Part shown: piece after piece, positions 42,607-52,460 of the stretch
Position numbering within the stretch: the first letter of the stretch is position 1
Layout: each line of letters starts with the position of its first letter
Source of the DNA: Bacteroidota bacterium
GTDB taxonomy: Bacteria; Bacteroidota; Bacteroidia; B-17B0; Aurantibacillaceae
DNA length: 64,000 nucleotides
Assembly (NCBI GenBank): GCA_016185125.1
Contig: JACPOC010000007.1
Span: forward strand, 49,985-113,984
Direction: 5' to 3'
Translations under genes and position numbers: made by a program
Notes under the pieces: generated by a model
Seen by the model: only the letters and a program-made list of their open reading frames with translations
What the model was told of the DNA's origin: nothing
The model's database searches: none

Positions 42607-44346
42607 ATGAATTCAAAATTTTTACGCACAATTGGAGCCGGTCTTTCAGTAGCAGTTATATTAACAAGCTGCGATGGGTTAGGCAAAATGATTAAAAAAC
42701 AAAAAGACATTCAGTATACTGCAACTCCTAACCCTATTGAAATGCATGGCGACAGCATTCAATTCAGCGTTAGCGGAAAATTTAATCCGAAAATGTTTGC
42801 TAAAAAAGTTACTTTAACTTTAACGCCGGTAGTTAAATCTGCAGGCGGCGGTGAAAAATCTCTTAAACCGGTTGTACTGGTTGGTGAAAAAGCTACCGGA
42901 AGCGGGCAAAAAATAGCTTATACAACAGGAGGCTCATTTAATTATACTTCCGAAAAATTTGCTTACGAGCCAAGCATGCGCAACGCAAAAGTTGAATTAC
43001 GCGGCGAAGGCCAGGTTAAAAAGAAGAAAAAAGCATTTGCCCCGGTGGATATCGCTAACGGAACAATGGTTACCTCTTTATTAGTTCGTAACGACGAAAA
43101 AGGGATAATGGCTAAGGATGCATTTGTTAAAGTAGTTCCGGCTAATCAAACAACCCATATTTATTATGTAATCAATCAGTCAAACGTGCGCCCTGCAGAA
43201 TTAAAATCTGAAGAAACCAAGTCGTTTAACAAATTTATGACAGATAACCTTAATTCACCTTGGTATGAATTTAAAGGAATTTCTGTTTCCGCTTATGCTT
43301 CACCCGACGGAGAAACTGAAAAAAACGAACATCTTGCAAAAGACCGTGCTACTTCAGGTTCAAACGCCATAATGAATGAATTTAAGAAAAACAAAAACAA
43401 AGATGTAACTTTTGGTAAAACAAAAGAACAATATCAAGTTGCAACTACCAAGGAAGATTGGGAAGGATTTAAAGCATTGATGGAAGAATCTACAATGGCC
43501 GATAAAGATCTTATTTTACGTGTTCTTACCATGTATCCTGATCCGGATCAGCGCCGTAAAGAAATTAAGAACTTATCTAAAACTTACACCGAGTTAGCTA
43601 ACAAGGTACTTCCAAAATTACGTCGTTCAGAAATTACTGTGAACATTGATAAAAAATCCCGTACCGATGAGCAGATCACTAAATTAATGACCTCTTACCC
43701 TGATAGTTTATCGGTTGAAGAATTAATGTATGGCGGAAACTTAACCAACGATGTAAATACTAAGGTTCAGGTTTATCAGGCATCCGAAAAGCAATACGCA
43801 AGCGATTGGAGAACATCTAACAATTTAGGTGTTGCTTTATTAATGCAAAACAAAACCGCGGAAGCCGCAGAAGCTTTTAAACGTGCTGAAAAAACAGCTA
43901 ACGGACAACCTGCAGTTTATAATAACTTAGGTATTATTGAGGCAAAAAACGGTAACCGTGTTGCTGCAATGGAATTGTATAAAAAAGCGGGCGGCGCCCC
44001 TGAAACTAAATACAACATGGGTATTTTAAATGTACGCGACGGTAAATATGCTGATGCAGTTGCCAACTTTGGTGATTATAAAGGGCATAACAAAGCATTA
44101 GCTCAGTTATTAGGTGGTTCGGCCGGAGCAGTTAAGGAAACGGTTGAAGGAAGCAACGAAAAAGACGCTGCTTATGTTTATTACTTAAAAGCGGTTGCAG
44201 CAGCTCGCGGCGGTAATAATGCAGAAGTAATAAGCAACCTTAAAACAGCCATTGAAAAAGATGGCGCATTAAAAGCGTATGCTAAAGATGATGTTGAATT
44301 TATTAAGTTACGTGCTGATTCAGGATTTACAGGAGTTGTAAATTAG
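42607..44346 (+). CDS. Lipoprotein with OmpA-like domain and TPR repeats
   Basis: 579 aa from the ATG at 42607. Signal peptide with lipobox LTSC at 19-22; a beta-rich N-terminal domain (about 40-170); an OmpA-like stretch with ISVSAYASPDGETEKNEHLAKDRATSG, the 'SPDGxxxxNxxLAxxRA' form of a peptidoglycan-binding domain; then three TPR-like repeats (about 390-480: WRTSNNLGVALLMQNKTAEAAEAFKRAEK, PAVYNNLGIIEAKNGNRVAAMELYKKA). Probably an abundant periplasmic or outer-membrane lipoprotein that ties the envelope together. Codon use (many GCA/GGA/TTA) looks like that of a highly expressed gene. A hairpin follows the stop. Confidence 0.82.
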   Translation: MNSKFLRTIGAGLSVAVILTSCDGLGKMIKKQKDIQYTATPNPIEMHGDSIQFSVSGKFNPKMFAKKVTLTLTPVVKSAGGGEKSLKPVVLVGEKATGSGQKIAYTTGGSFNYTSEKFAYEPSMRNAKVELRGEGQVKKKKKAFAPVDIANGTMVTSLLVRNDEKGIMAKDAFVKVVPANQTTHIYYVINQSNVRPAELKSEETKSFNKFMTDNLNSPWYEFKGISVSAYASPDGETEKNEHLAKDRATSGSNAIMNEFKKNKNKDVTFGKTKEQYQVATTKEDWEGFKALMEESTMADKDLILRVLTMYPDPDQRRKEIKNLSKTYTELANKVLPKLRRSEITVNIDKKSRTDEQITKLMTSYPDSLSVEELMYGGNLTNDVNTKVQVYQASEKQYASDWRTSNNLGVALLMQNKTAEAAEAFKRAEKTANGQPAVYNNLGIIEAKNGNRVAAMELYKKAGGAPETKYNMGILNVRDGKYADAVANFGDYKGHNKALAQLLGGSAGAVKETVEGSNEKDAAYVYYLKAVAAARGGNNAEVISNLKTAIEKDGALKAYAKDDVEFIKLRADSGFTGVVN

Positions 44347-44432
44347 AATTTGTATTACCGCATACCGGCAATAATTACTTATTTTAAAAATAAATATATT
44401 GCTGCCTTGTACTTACTTATGCCATTAGAATT

Positions 44433-44454
44433 AAAGCCGCTTTAACGCGGCTTT
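44433..44454 (+). terminator. Terminator-like hairpin behind the OmpA/TPR gene
   Basis: AAAGCCGC and GCGGCTTT are an exact 8-bp stem around a 6-nt loop, with only a weak T run behind it. The ~300 bp that follow (44455-44749) contain no gene or repeat I can name; they are very AT-rich. Confidence 0.55.
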
Positions 44455-44749
44455 AATGTTATGGGTATAGGATACCAAATGAATCTATAATTTAGTCCAA
44501 TATACTCGTCTTTTTATATCCATACTTATTTAAAAAATAGTTCCTTAGGCAAGGCTATGCAACAATTTTTAAAAATCGTCTTGATAAAAAATCACTTCGT
44601 ATCTTTTGCCTAAATCATAAATTCATTTGGGATAAAATAAAGGCACTCTTTTACGCGGGTTGAAAATGGTATTGTATGCCAATTATCTTTTTACCATTAA
44701 AAATTTTTTCGAAAAGCCAAATAAGTGTTAATGGCAAGTACCTGCAACC

Positions 44750-45388
44750 TTACTTTAAAAAATAAACGGGATGTTTCTCATTATACATTTTTATAAAACG
44801 TGATATCTGCGATTTTCTTTTACCGCGTTTTAAAGCTTTAAATTCTTTATATAAAGCTTCATCTCTGCTCAAAAGCAATTCTACTTTTTCAAAATTTAAT
44901 TCTTCAACAATGCCGTCATAAAAATTGATAATAAATTCTCTTATTTCTTTGGTTTTGGCTCTGGAACCAACCGCGCCATAGCCCGGCCCGTATGGTCCCG
45001 GAAAATAAGTGGGCACTTCCACCAAGGCCACTAAATAGCAAATAGAACCAAAAACTGGAACCCTGTAAAAAACTTCCTTATAATTTACATACAACGTTTT
45101 GTTTTGATAAAAGCCCCAAACTTTTTTAGCATCTACCTTATTTTTTATACCGTTTCTTGTATAGGTAAATTTATGTTCGTCAATTACTTTCCCAAAAAAA
45201 TCAAGTTGCTCTTTATTTAAATTACTTTCAATTTCCTCTTTTATAATGGGATGATTTGCTCTAAAATCGCTATAGCTAGGGTAAATTCCTTCAGTAAGAA
45301 TTGTATTTTCATTGTACATTAAACTGTCTTTTTGGGCTATACAAAAAACAGATAAACATATAAGTATTAGTGAATACATCGCCTTCAT
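44750..45388 (-). CDS. Secreted/periplasmic hypothetical protein
   Basis: 212 aa with a signal peptide (MKAMYSLILICLSVFCIAQ). The mature protein has YVNYKEVFYRVPVFGSICYLVAL in the middle, a Pro/Gly-rich loop (TYFPGPYGPGYGAVG), and a helical basic C-terminus (ALKRGKRKSQISRFIKMY). I recognise no domain. It lies alone, divergent from the secreted subtilase gene 51 bp away. A real gene is likely because the signal peptide and codon use fit the surroundings. Confidence 0.65.
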   Translation of the reverse strand: MKAMYSLILICLSVFCIAQKDSLMYNENTILTEGIYPSYSDFRANHPIIKEEIESNLNKEQLDFFGKVIDEHKFTYTRNGIKNKVDAKKVWGFYQNKTLYVNYKEVFYRVPVFGSICYLVALVEVPTYFPGPYGPGYGAVGSRAKTKEIREFIINFYDGIVEELNFEKVELLLSRDEALYKEFKALKRGKRKSQISRFIKMYNEKHPVYFLK

Positions 45389-45439
45389 TTACTTTCAAAT
45401 GTCGCTTTTTTTTATTAACTTTAATGTAAATAGTGTGCC

Positions 45440-47560
45440 ATGAAAAACATTTTTTTAGTTTTATTATCTGTTCTGTCTTTTTATAAATTCACCGCTCAGT
45501 CTCATTTTAACAATGCTTTAAAAACACGGTTGGAAGACAAAGCCCTTCCCGAGCAATTTACTATTTTGGTTCAGGGAGATCTTGAGAAGCTTCAAATTTT
45601 AACTAAAGAATATAATTATACTTTTAATTATGCTTCCGGAAACATTGCTTCAGTAACAATGAATGTAGGCGCGTTAGGTAAATTAATGGAGAAAAAAATA
45701 ATTTCATACGCTGAATTTATTGAACCTCGTAAAAAAACAATGAACGATACCATGCTTGTTAGGAATCGCATTAAGGCCGTAAAAACCGGTGCCGCTCCTT
45801 TAATGCAAGCCTACACAGGAACAAATGTGGTTGTTGGAATAATTGATACAGGCATTGATATAGATCATGGTGATTTTAAGGATGCTGCAGGTAAAACACG
45901 GATTCAGTTTCTATGGGATCAAAAACCCACCAGCGGATCAACAGTACCTTCGCCCTATAATTATGGTATTGAATGGACAGCCGCGCAAATAAACGCCAGC
46001 GTTTGCACGCATAACGATTTGCCGCAGTACGGCCATGGCACTCATGTTTCAGGAATTGCGGCCGGTAACGGATTAGCAAACGGTACGCACGAAGGTTGTG
46101 CTGCAAAATCAGATATTGTGGTAGTAGCTTTAGATTTTAATAAAGTAGGGCCTACCATTGCCGATGCGGTTCAATATATATTCAGTAAAGCCACAGCACT
46201 TGGTAAACCTTGCGTAATAAATGCAAGCGTGGGCGATTATTATGGAAGCCACGATGGAACAGATTTAGAAGCAAAGTTAATAGAGACGATGGTTCAGAAT
46301 ATTCCCGGAAGAGTGATGGTGGCAGCCGGGGGAAATTCGGGAAATATAAAATATCACGTAAAAACTCAGCCTCCTTTAAACGACACCGGTTTTACCTGGT
46401 TAAAAAATACAGGAACAAACACTTTGTTTTATTGGTGTTACGCAGATACTCTTCAGATAAAAAATGTTCAGATAAGTATTGGCGCCAATAGAAGCACATT
46501 TTTTAATTTGGGCAGAACCGGGTTTAAAAATTATAATTACGGATTATCTTCTACACAAAACGATACTTTAAAATATAACGGTTACCGCATTGGTATTGTT
46601 AAAACTTCGGCAAGCATTAACAGTTACGGTGTGTATGAACTTTTTGTAAGAATTTATCCTGATTCAGCTAATCTTAACTGGCGCGTGGAAAGTAAAGGAG
46701 TTGGTTTGCATCACGCCTGGAATTTTGATTTTGTTACCGCCCCACTGCCCTCAACAAGCGTTTATCCTGCTATAACTAAATATGTAATGCCCGATTCTTT
46801 ATACTCGATTGTTTCCAGTTTTCAATGTTTAAACGATGTTATTACAGTAGCTAATTACAACAATCTTGCAAATTATTACGATGTAAATAATGTATTGCAA
46901 AGCACAGGTGTTATTGGCGGAAAAAGATCTTTAACCAGTAGTATTGGCCCATCTCGCGATGGAAAACAAAAGCCCGATATTTCAGCTACCGGAGATTATG
47001 TTTTTAGTGCCTTGCCCTTTGGGATGCAGGCTAATTTAATTGCCAACTCCCCAAGCGTAGTGGCACAAGGAAGTTTGCATGTTCAGGGTGGAGGAACTTC
47101 TGTCGCTTCGCCCGTTGTTACCGGCCTTGCTGCTCTTTATCTTCAGTATATGCCCACTGCAACAAGTTTAATGGTAAAAAACGCGGTAACTAATTGTGCT
47201 TACTCTGATGGTTATACAGGAAGCACTCTGCCTAATGCTTATTGGGGCTACGGAAAGTTGGATGGTAAAGCGACCTTCCTTTGTGTGCTAACAGATGTGC
47301 AACAAAATAATTTGAATAATTTAATCCGGCCTTATCCCAATCCTTTTTTAGAAAGTGCAACCATCAAATTTGAAACTTCTCTTAAAGGTAAAATTTATGT
47401 GTATACACCCGATGGTAAATTATTATTTAAAGATGAGATTGCATCTGATACTTATGAGTTAAATGCTACCCATTTTACGGTTAATTATAAAGGCATATTA
47501 TTTGTAAGGATAATTTCTGATAAAAGCAACGCTGCTTTTAAACTGATTAGAAGTAATTAA
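45440..47560 (+). CDS. Secreted S8 (subtilisin-like) serine peptidase with T9SS type A tail
   Basis: 706 aa. Signal peptide (MKNIFLVLLSVLSFYKFTAQ), an inhibitor-like propeptide (about 21-100), then the catalytic domain with D136 (VVGIIDTGIDIDH), H199 (QYGHGTHVSG) and S554 (GGGTSVASPVVTG): the Asp-His-Ser triad is complete. A ~200-residue beta-rich insertion lies between His and Ser. The last ~80 residues (RPYPNPFLESATIKF ... GKIYVYTPDGKLLFKDE ... FVRIISD) are a T9SS type A sorting domain, so the enzyme is exported through the type IX system. The next gene begins 2 nt after the stop. Confidence 0.93.
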   Translation: MKNIFLVLLSVLSFYKFTAQSHFNNALKTRLEDKALPEQFTILVQGDLEKLQILTKEYNYTFNYASGNIASVTMNVGALGKLMEKKIISYAEFIEPRKKTMNDTMLVRNRIKAVKTGAAPLMQAYTGTNVVVGIIDTGIDIDHGDFKDAAGKTRIQFLWDQKPTSGSTVPSPYNYGIEWTAAQINASVCTHNDLPQYGHGTHVSGIAAGNGLANGTHEGCAAKSDIVVVALDFNKVGPTIADAVQYIFSKATALGKPCVINASVGDYYGSHDGTDLEAKLIETMVQNIPGRVMVAAGGNSGNIKYHVKTQPPLNDTGFTWLKNTGTNTLFYWCYADTLQIKNVQISIGANRSTFFNLGRTGFKNYNYGLSSTQNDTLKYNGYRIGIVKTSASINSYGVYELFVRIYPDSANLNWRVESKGVGLHHAWNFDFVTAPLPSTSVYPAITKYVMPDSLYSIVSSFQCLNDVITVANYNNLANYYDVNNVLQSTGVIGGKRSLTSSIGPSRDGKQKPDISATGDYVFSALPFGMQANLIANSPSVVAQGSLHVQGGGTSVASPVVTGLAALYLQYMPTATSLMVKNAVTNCAYSDGYTGSTLPNAYWGYGKLDGKATFLCVLTDVQQNNLNNLIRPYPNPFLESATIKFETSLKGKIYVYTPDGKLLFKDEIASDTYELNATHFTVNYKGILFVRIISDKSNAAFKLIRSN

Positions 47561-47562
47561 AT

Positions 47563-48441
47563 ATGCAGGTAAAAAGTAATAAAATAAATGATCTGATTGA
47601 GTATTATTATTCTGAATTAAGTGCTTCTTACGACCGGCCGGAACTCGACGCCATTATTAAAACTGTTTTTGAACATTATCTCGGTATCCATCGCAACGAA
47701 ATTTCTTTACGCTTAGATGAAAATATAAATCAAAGCGATCTTTTAAAAATATATGATTGCTGTAAAGCCTTAAAAACCAGAAAGCCTGTTCAATATGTTT
47801 TAGCCGAAGCGTGGTTTTACAATTTTAAGTTTTATGTAAACGAAAAGGTTTTAATTCCTCGTCCTGAAACCGAAGAGCTTGTTACAATTATTGTAAAGGA
47901 AAATCCTAAGGCAGAATCTTTTTTAGATATTGGTACGGGCAGCGGATGTATTCCTGTGAGTATTAAAGCCATTTTAAACCATACGCAGGTTAGCGGTTGC
48001 GATGTTAGTAAAGATGCGCTACTGGTGGCTAAAAAAAATGCGGAATTAAATAATGTAGAAGTACATTACTTTGAAACTAATATTTTGGATGAAGATGAAT
48101 GTGAGAAAAATATTAAAGGAAATTTTGATGTTATTATCAGTAACCCACCTTATATTAAACATTCTGAAGCTAAAACATTGCCAAAAAATGTTATTGAATT
48201 TGAACCCCACCAGGCTTTATTTGTTGATGGGGATGATGACATAATTTTTTATAAAAAGATTATTGACCTCTGTAAACATAAATTAAAAAGCAAAGGAAGT
48301 TTGTATTTTGAATTAAATCCTTTAACAGCAGGGCTTGTGCACGATTACGCTGTTCATACAAAGCTATTTGAAACGGTTGAATTAATTAAAGATATGAGCG
48401 GTAATTTAAGGTTTTTGAAGGCTGTAAAAATTGGCCTATAA
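47563..48441 (+). CDS. prmC: Peptide chain release factor N5-glutamine methyltransferase
   Basis: 292 aa, normal PrmC length. It methylates the Gln of the GGQ motif in release factors RF1/RF2. An N-terminal helical domain ends in ALKTRKPVQYVLAEAWFYNFKFYVNEKVLIPRPETEELV, followed by motif I FLDIGTGSGCIPVS and the substrate motif ISNPPYIKHSEA. The chain is complete. The stop is 25 bp from the convergent nusB stop. Gene order (subtilase-prmC with a 2-nt gap) suggests cotranscription without functional link. Confidence 0.95.
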   Translation: MQVKSNKINDLIEYYYSELSASYDRPELDAIIKTVFEHYLGIHRNEISLRLDENINQSDLLKIYDCCKALKTRKPVQYVLAEAWFYNFKFYVNEKVLIPRPETEELVTIIVKENPKAESFLDIGTGSGCIPVSIKAILNHTQVSGCDVSKDALLVAKKNAELNNVEVHYFETNILDEDECEKNIKGNFDVIISNPPYIKHSEAKTLPKNVIEFEPHQALFVDGDDDIIFYKKIIDLCKHKLKSKGSLYFELNPLTAGLVHDYAVHTKLFETVELIKDMSGNLRFLKAVKIGL

Positions 48442-48465
48442 AAACAGGCGTTATTAAATTCTGAA

Positions 48466-49404
48466 TTAATTATCTTTTAAACCTCTTCCCGATTTAAGGA
48501 TCTTATTTTCGTTTTTAAGCTCGGCAATAACTTTATCCAAAACACCATTTACAAATACTTTACTATTTGGCGTGCTGTATTCTTTACTAATATCTATGTA
48601 TTCGTTTAAGGAGGCTTTCACCGGAATATTAGGAAGGTACATAATCTCAGCAAGCGCCATTTCCATTAAAAGCATATCCATATTAGCAATCCTTTCCACA
48701 TCCCAGTTTTGCGTATGTTTTCCTATAAGGTCCTGAAATTCCTGACGATATAAAATTGTTTTTTTAAAAAGTGTGCCCATAAATTCCAAATCATCCTTTT
48801 CATCTTTTAATAAGGGGAGCAATGTAAATTCACCTTCAAAACTTTCAAAATTACGGATGATGGAATTAAAGGCTACAAAACTATCATCGGCCCAATGCAT
48901 ATTTTTTTCTTCAAGTAAAGAAGCCAATACATCGTTTTCACTTAAATAATCAGTAACAATGGCAATCATAAAATTCCTGTCTTCTTTTACGCCCCGGTTT
49001 GGTACACACATAAATTCTTTAAATGCTTCGCCATCCTTAATTTCATTATAAAGTCTGCGAACAACATCCATATCATTTTCCCAGGAAATCTTTTTTTTCT
49101 CCACCTGGTTTTTTAGTTCTTTATTTTCAGATAAGCTTTTAAGCAGTGAGTTATTTATAAAACTTAAATTAGGATGAAGATCACTTTCTGTAGGAAGGCG
49201 CTTGTGTTTTTTTTCATCAATAATTACAAGTGCAACATGATGCAGACTTTCAAATAAAGAAAGAATAGAAATATACAGTTCATGAATTTTATCCACGCTT
49301 TTAAAAAGTTCTCGTTCAAAAACAACAGGATCCGCGGTTTCGTGCTGAAAGTAAGAGTACAATGCCTGCATTACTTTAATTCTTAAAAAACGGCGGTTTA
49401 ACAT
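48466..49404 (-). CDS. nusB: Transcription antitermination factor NusB (extended form)
   Basis: 312 aa, about twice the E. coli length as is usual in Bacteroidota. N-terminal RRFLRIKVMQALYSYFQ is the NusB start; the second half carries the NusB core with LLMEMALAEIMYLPNIPVKASLNEYIDISKEYSTPNSKVFVNGVLDKVI (conserved 'lNEyIelak.y....s..FvNGvLd'). The middle is a helical, Glu/Lys-rich insertion. It binds boxA RNA with NusE and supports rRNA transcription. The gene is 47 bp downstream of leucine dehydrogenase on the same strand. Confidence 0.92.
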   Translation of the reverse strand: MLNRRFLRIKVMQALYSYFQHETADPVVFERELFKSVDKIHELYISILSLFESLHHVALVIIDEKKHKRLPTESDLHPNLSFINNSLLKSLSENKELKNQVEKKKISWENDMDVVRRLYNEIKDGEAFKEFMCVPNRGVKEDRNFMIAIVTDYLSENDVLASLLEEKNMHWADDSFVAFNSIIRNFESFEGEFTLLPLLKDEKDDLEFMGTLFKKTILYRQEFQDLIGKHTQNWDVERIANMDMLLMEMALAEIMYLPNIPVKASLNEYIDISKEYSTPNSKVFVNGVLDKVIAELKNENKILKSGRGLKDN

Positions 49405-49451
49405 ACTTTTTTTGTGTTTATGAGTTCAAACTTAATTGGTAAAATATTCTG

Positions 49452-50555
49452 TTAAAGGACTGCGTTAATCTTGGCAATGGATTCAATGCGTTGTTCTGCA
49501 ATTCGTGTAGCGGCCACATAAGTAGGAATACCTTCTTTTTTTGCCATTTGAATAATGTTCCAGGTTGTATCGTAAATTTTTTCGGCATGCGATAAAGCGC
49601 GTTCTCTGTTGTAACCTTCAAGCTCGTAATACACGTTTATAATTCCGCCTGCGTTCACTACAAAATCAGGCGCATATAAAATTCCTTGTTTAAGCACTGC
49701 CTGGCCATGGATGTGTTCGTTAGCTAACTGATTATTGGCGGCACCACAAATAATTTTGCATTTTAATTTGGCAAGTGTATCATCATTTACGGTTGCCCCT
49801 AAAGCGCAGGGAGCATAAATATCAATATCCAAATCAAACATTTCCTCTGCTTTAACCACCACCACGCCGTATTTTCCTGCCACATCTTTTAAACGTTCTT
49901 CGCTGATATCGTTAACGTAAACCTTAGCGCCATCTTTAGTTAAATAGCCTACTAAAACTTCACCCACGTGGCCAACTCCCTGAACAAGTACTTTTTTGCC
50001 TGCTAGGTTATCTGACCCCCAAACTTCTTTGGCCGATGCTTTCATGCTAACGTAAACACCATAAGCGGTAACCGGACTAGGATCGCCACTGCCACCCATG
50101 TTTTCAGGAAGTCCGCTTACATGGTCTGTTTCCATTTTAATTATTTCCATATCGCGGCTGCTCATAGCAACATCTTCCGCGGTAATATATTTACCCCCCA
50201 AAGAATTTACAAATTTTCCGAATCTTCGAAGCAAAGCCTCGTTTTTTATTTTTTTTGAATCACCAATAATCACTGCTTTTCCTCCTCCAAGATTTAAGCC
50301 CGCTACCGATGATTTATAGGTCATGCCACGCGACAAACGTAAAACGTCATTAAGCGCTTCCATTTCATTATTATAATTCCACATACGTGTGCCTCCAAGC
50401 GAAGGGCCTAATACAGTATTATGAATGGCAATAATGGCTTTTAAACCTGTTGCGTTATCATTGCAGAATAAAATTTGCTCATGATTATTTAAACTCATTT
50501 GAGCAATTACAGGGTTTTGCGAAAGATCTGTGTCTTTGATTGTTTTAACTTCCAT
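49452..50555 (-). CDS. ldh: Leucine/valine-type amino-acid dehydrogenase
   Basis: 367 aa, Glu/Leu/Phe/Val dehydrogenase family of the leucine dehydrogenase size. It reversibly deaminates branched-chain amino acids with NAD. Visible: PSLGGTRMWNY, K81 and the catalytic K93 in MTYKSSVAGLNLGGGKAVIIGD, the Rossmann GVGHVGEVLVGYL, and ICGAANNQLA. The absence of an N-terminal extension separates it from glutamate dehydrogenase. Its promoter may be a TAAATTTA variant at 50577-50584. Choice between leucine and valine as best substrate is not possible from sequence. Confidence 0.9.
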   Translation of the reverse strand: MEVKTIKDTDLSQNPVIAQMSLNNHEQILFCNDNATGLKAIIAIHNTVLGPSLGGTRMWNYNNEMEALNDVLRLSRGMTYKSSVAGLNLGGGKAVIIGDSKKIKNEALLRRFGKFVNSLGGKYITAEDVAMSSRDMEIIKMETDHVSGLPENMGGSGDPSPVTAYGVYVSMKASAKEVWGSDNLAGKKVLVQGVGHVGEVLVGYLTKDGAKVYVNDISEERLKDVAGKYGVVVVKAEEMFDLDIDIYAPCALGATVNDDTLAKLKCKIICGAANNQLANEHIHGQAVLKQGILYAPDFVVNAGGIINVYYELEGYNRERALSHAEKIYDTTWNIIQMAKKEGIPTYVAATRIAEQRIESIAKINAVL

Positions 50556-50686
50556 ATATAAGGTTTTGAAGCGGGGTAAATTTAGCGTTTTTTTATTTTA
50601 GAAAGAGCTTAAATTATAGATTAATAACAAAAAATTGGTAATTGCTTAAAAAGGTAAATCTGTATTAATATTGCTAATTTTACAGT

Positions 50687-52432
50687 GTGAATCATTTAAA
50701 AGTACTAAGGCCGTTTTTTCTTAAATATAAATGGCACTTTTTAGGCGGTTTATTGTTTGTCGCACTCTCCACGGTTTTTAAAATTTATCAGGGCGTAATT
50801 GTACGGGAAGGCAGTAACCGTATTATGTTTATTATTGAGCATGGAAGTTCTTCTAAGGATTCTTCCGTATTTATAAAGCATGGACTTACTCTAATTTCGC
50901 TTGCATTGATAAGTGGTTTGTTTATGTTTTTAATGCGTCAAACCATTATTGTAATGAGCCGGCATATTGAGTATGATCAAAAAAACCAAATTTACGAGCA
51001 GTATCAAAAATTGGATACGAGGTTTTTTAAACAGAATACTACCGGAGATTTGATGAACCGAATTAGTGAAGATGTGGGAAGAGTTAGAATGTACACGGGC
51101 CCTGCTATCATGTACCTTGCTAACACAATTGTTACAACCCTTACCGTTTTAGGTTTTATGTTAAGCATAAATGTGCAGTTAACATTGATTGTTTTTCTAC
51201 CGCTGCCCATCCTTTCACTTTTAATTTACCGGGTTTCTGATCTTATTAATAAACGCAGTAAGCGCGTGCAGGAAGAGCTGAGTAATTTAACCACTCAGGC
51301 GCAGGAAACATTTAGTGCCATACGTGTTATTAAAGCGTATGCCCGCGAAACTTATTTTACGCAGCAGATGCAGGAAAAAAGCGAAACGTATAAAAGTACT
51401 TCGTTAAAACTTGCCAACACACAGGCACTTTTTAGTCCTACTATGGTGCTAATGATTGGCATGAGTGTATTATTTACTATTTGGTATGGCGGCAGGTTAA
51501 CCATATTAGGTAAAATTGAAGCAGGAAATATACCTGAATTTATTGTTTACGTGTTTTACATGACATGGCCTTTTGCCTCTTTAGGATGGGTTACTTCCTT
51601 GATTCAAAGAGCGGCCGCTTCTCAGCAAAGGATAAACGAATTTTTGGATGTTGTTCCTGAAGTAAAAAATAATAACAGTTTGCAATATAAAATTGAAGGT
51701 GAAATAGAATTCAAAAACGTTTGTTTTACGTATCCTGAAAATAATGTAGAGGCTCTTAAAAATGTATCTTTTACAATTAAAAAAGGTGAAACCCTTGCCA
51801 TTATCGGTGGAGTAGGCAGCGGAAAGTCCACCATTATTACCTTATTAACAAGGCAGTACGATGTAAATTCGGGCGAAATTTTAATTGACGGAAAAAACAT
51901 TAAAGAACATAATCTTGATATTATCAGAAGGAGCAGTGGAGTAGTAACCCAGGAAGTTTTTTTATTTAGTGATACAATTAAAAATAATATAAATTTTGGA
52001 ACTCAGGAAACTGATGTTATTATGGCAGTAACAGAAGAGGCAGCAAAAGATGCAGGAGTATTTGAAAACATTCTTTCTTTTCCCGATAAATTTGAAACCA
52101 CGGTTGGTGAAAGAGGAGTAACTTTAAGCGGCGGGCAAAAGCAACGTGTGTCTATAGCCCGTGCTATTATTGGAAGACCACAGCTTTTACTTCTTGATGA
52201 TTGCTTAAGCGCCGTTGATGTTGAAACAGAGGAGGTGATTATTAAAAATCTTCAAAGCAAAGCAAGTATGAGCACCTGCCTAATTGTTAGCCACCGAATA
52301 TCTACCATTAAGCATGCTCATCGAATAATTTATTTAAACGAAGGCAGTATTTCTGAAATGGGTACTCATGATGAACTATTTAAGTTAGGAAGGCGTTATT
52401 TTAAACTTTGTCAGTTACAATTAATTAATTAA
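50687..52432 (+). CDS. ABC exporter with degenerate catalytic site (BmrC/TM287-like)
   Basis: 581 aa, fused permease (about 1-330, six helices) and ATPase. Walker A is GGVGSGKST, the signature LSGGQKQR is intact, but Walker B reads LLLLDDCLSAVD: the catalytic Glu after the Asp is replaced by Asp. This is the pattern of the degenerate half of heterodimeric exporters (BmrC, TM287: DD.lSaVD). No second half is encoded next to it. The start is GTG at 50687 (MNHLKVLRPFFLKY), as no ATG precedes the first helix. The small cupredoxin gene follows after 28 bp. Confidence 0.9.
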   Translation: MNHLKVLRPFFLKYKWHFLGGLLFVALSTVFKIYQGVIVREGSNRIMFIIEHGSSSKDSSVFIKHGLTLISLALISGLFMFLMRQTIIVMSRHIEYDQKNQIYEQYQKLDTRFFKQNTTGDLMNRISEDVGRVRMYTGPAIMYLANTIVTTLTVLGFMLSINVQLTLIVFLPLPILSLLIYRVSDLINKRSKRVQEELSNLTTQAQETFSAIRVIKAYARETYFTQQMQEKSETYKSTSLKLANTQALFSPTMVLMIGMSVLFTIWYGGRLTILGKIEAGNIPEFIVYVFYMTWPFASLGWVTSLIQRAAASQQRINEFLDVVPEVKNNNSLQYKIEGEIEFKNVCFTYPENNVEALKNVSFTIKKGETLAIIGGVGSGKSTIITLLTRQYDVNSGEILIDGKNIKEHNLDIIRRSSGVVTQEVFLFSDTIKNNINFGTQETDVIMAVTEEAAKDAGVFENILSFPDKFETTVGERGVTLSGGQKQRVSIARAIIGRPQLLLLDDCLSAVDVETEEVIIKNLQSKASMSTCLIVSHRISTIKHAHRIIYLNEGSISEMGTHDELFKLGRRYFKLCQLQLIN

Positions 52433-52460
52433 TTGTAACTTGCTTTAAAAATATAATAGC

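Noticed and set aside
44601..44620. TATCTTTTGCC as a promoter for a small RNA in the gap 44455-44749
   Set aside because: The spacing differs from TAnnTTTG by one base, and neither a plus-strand gene nor a hairpin follows.
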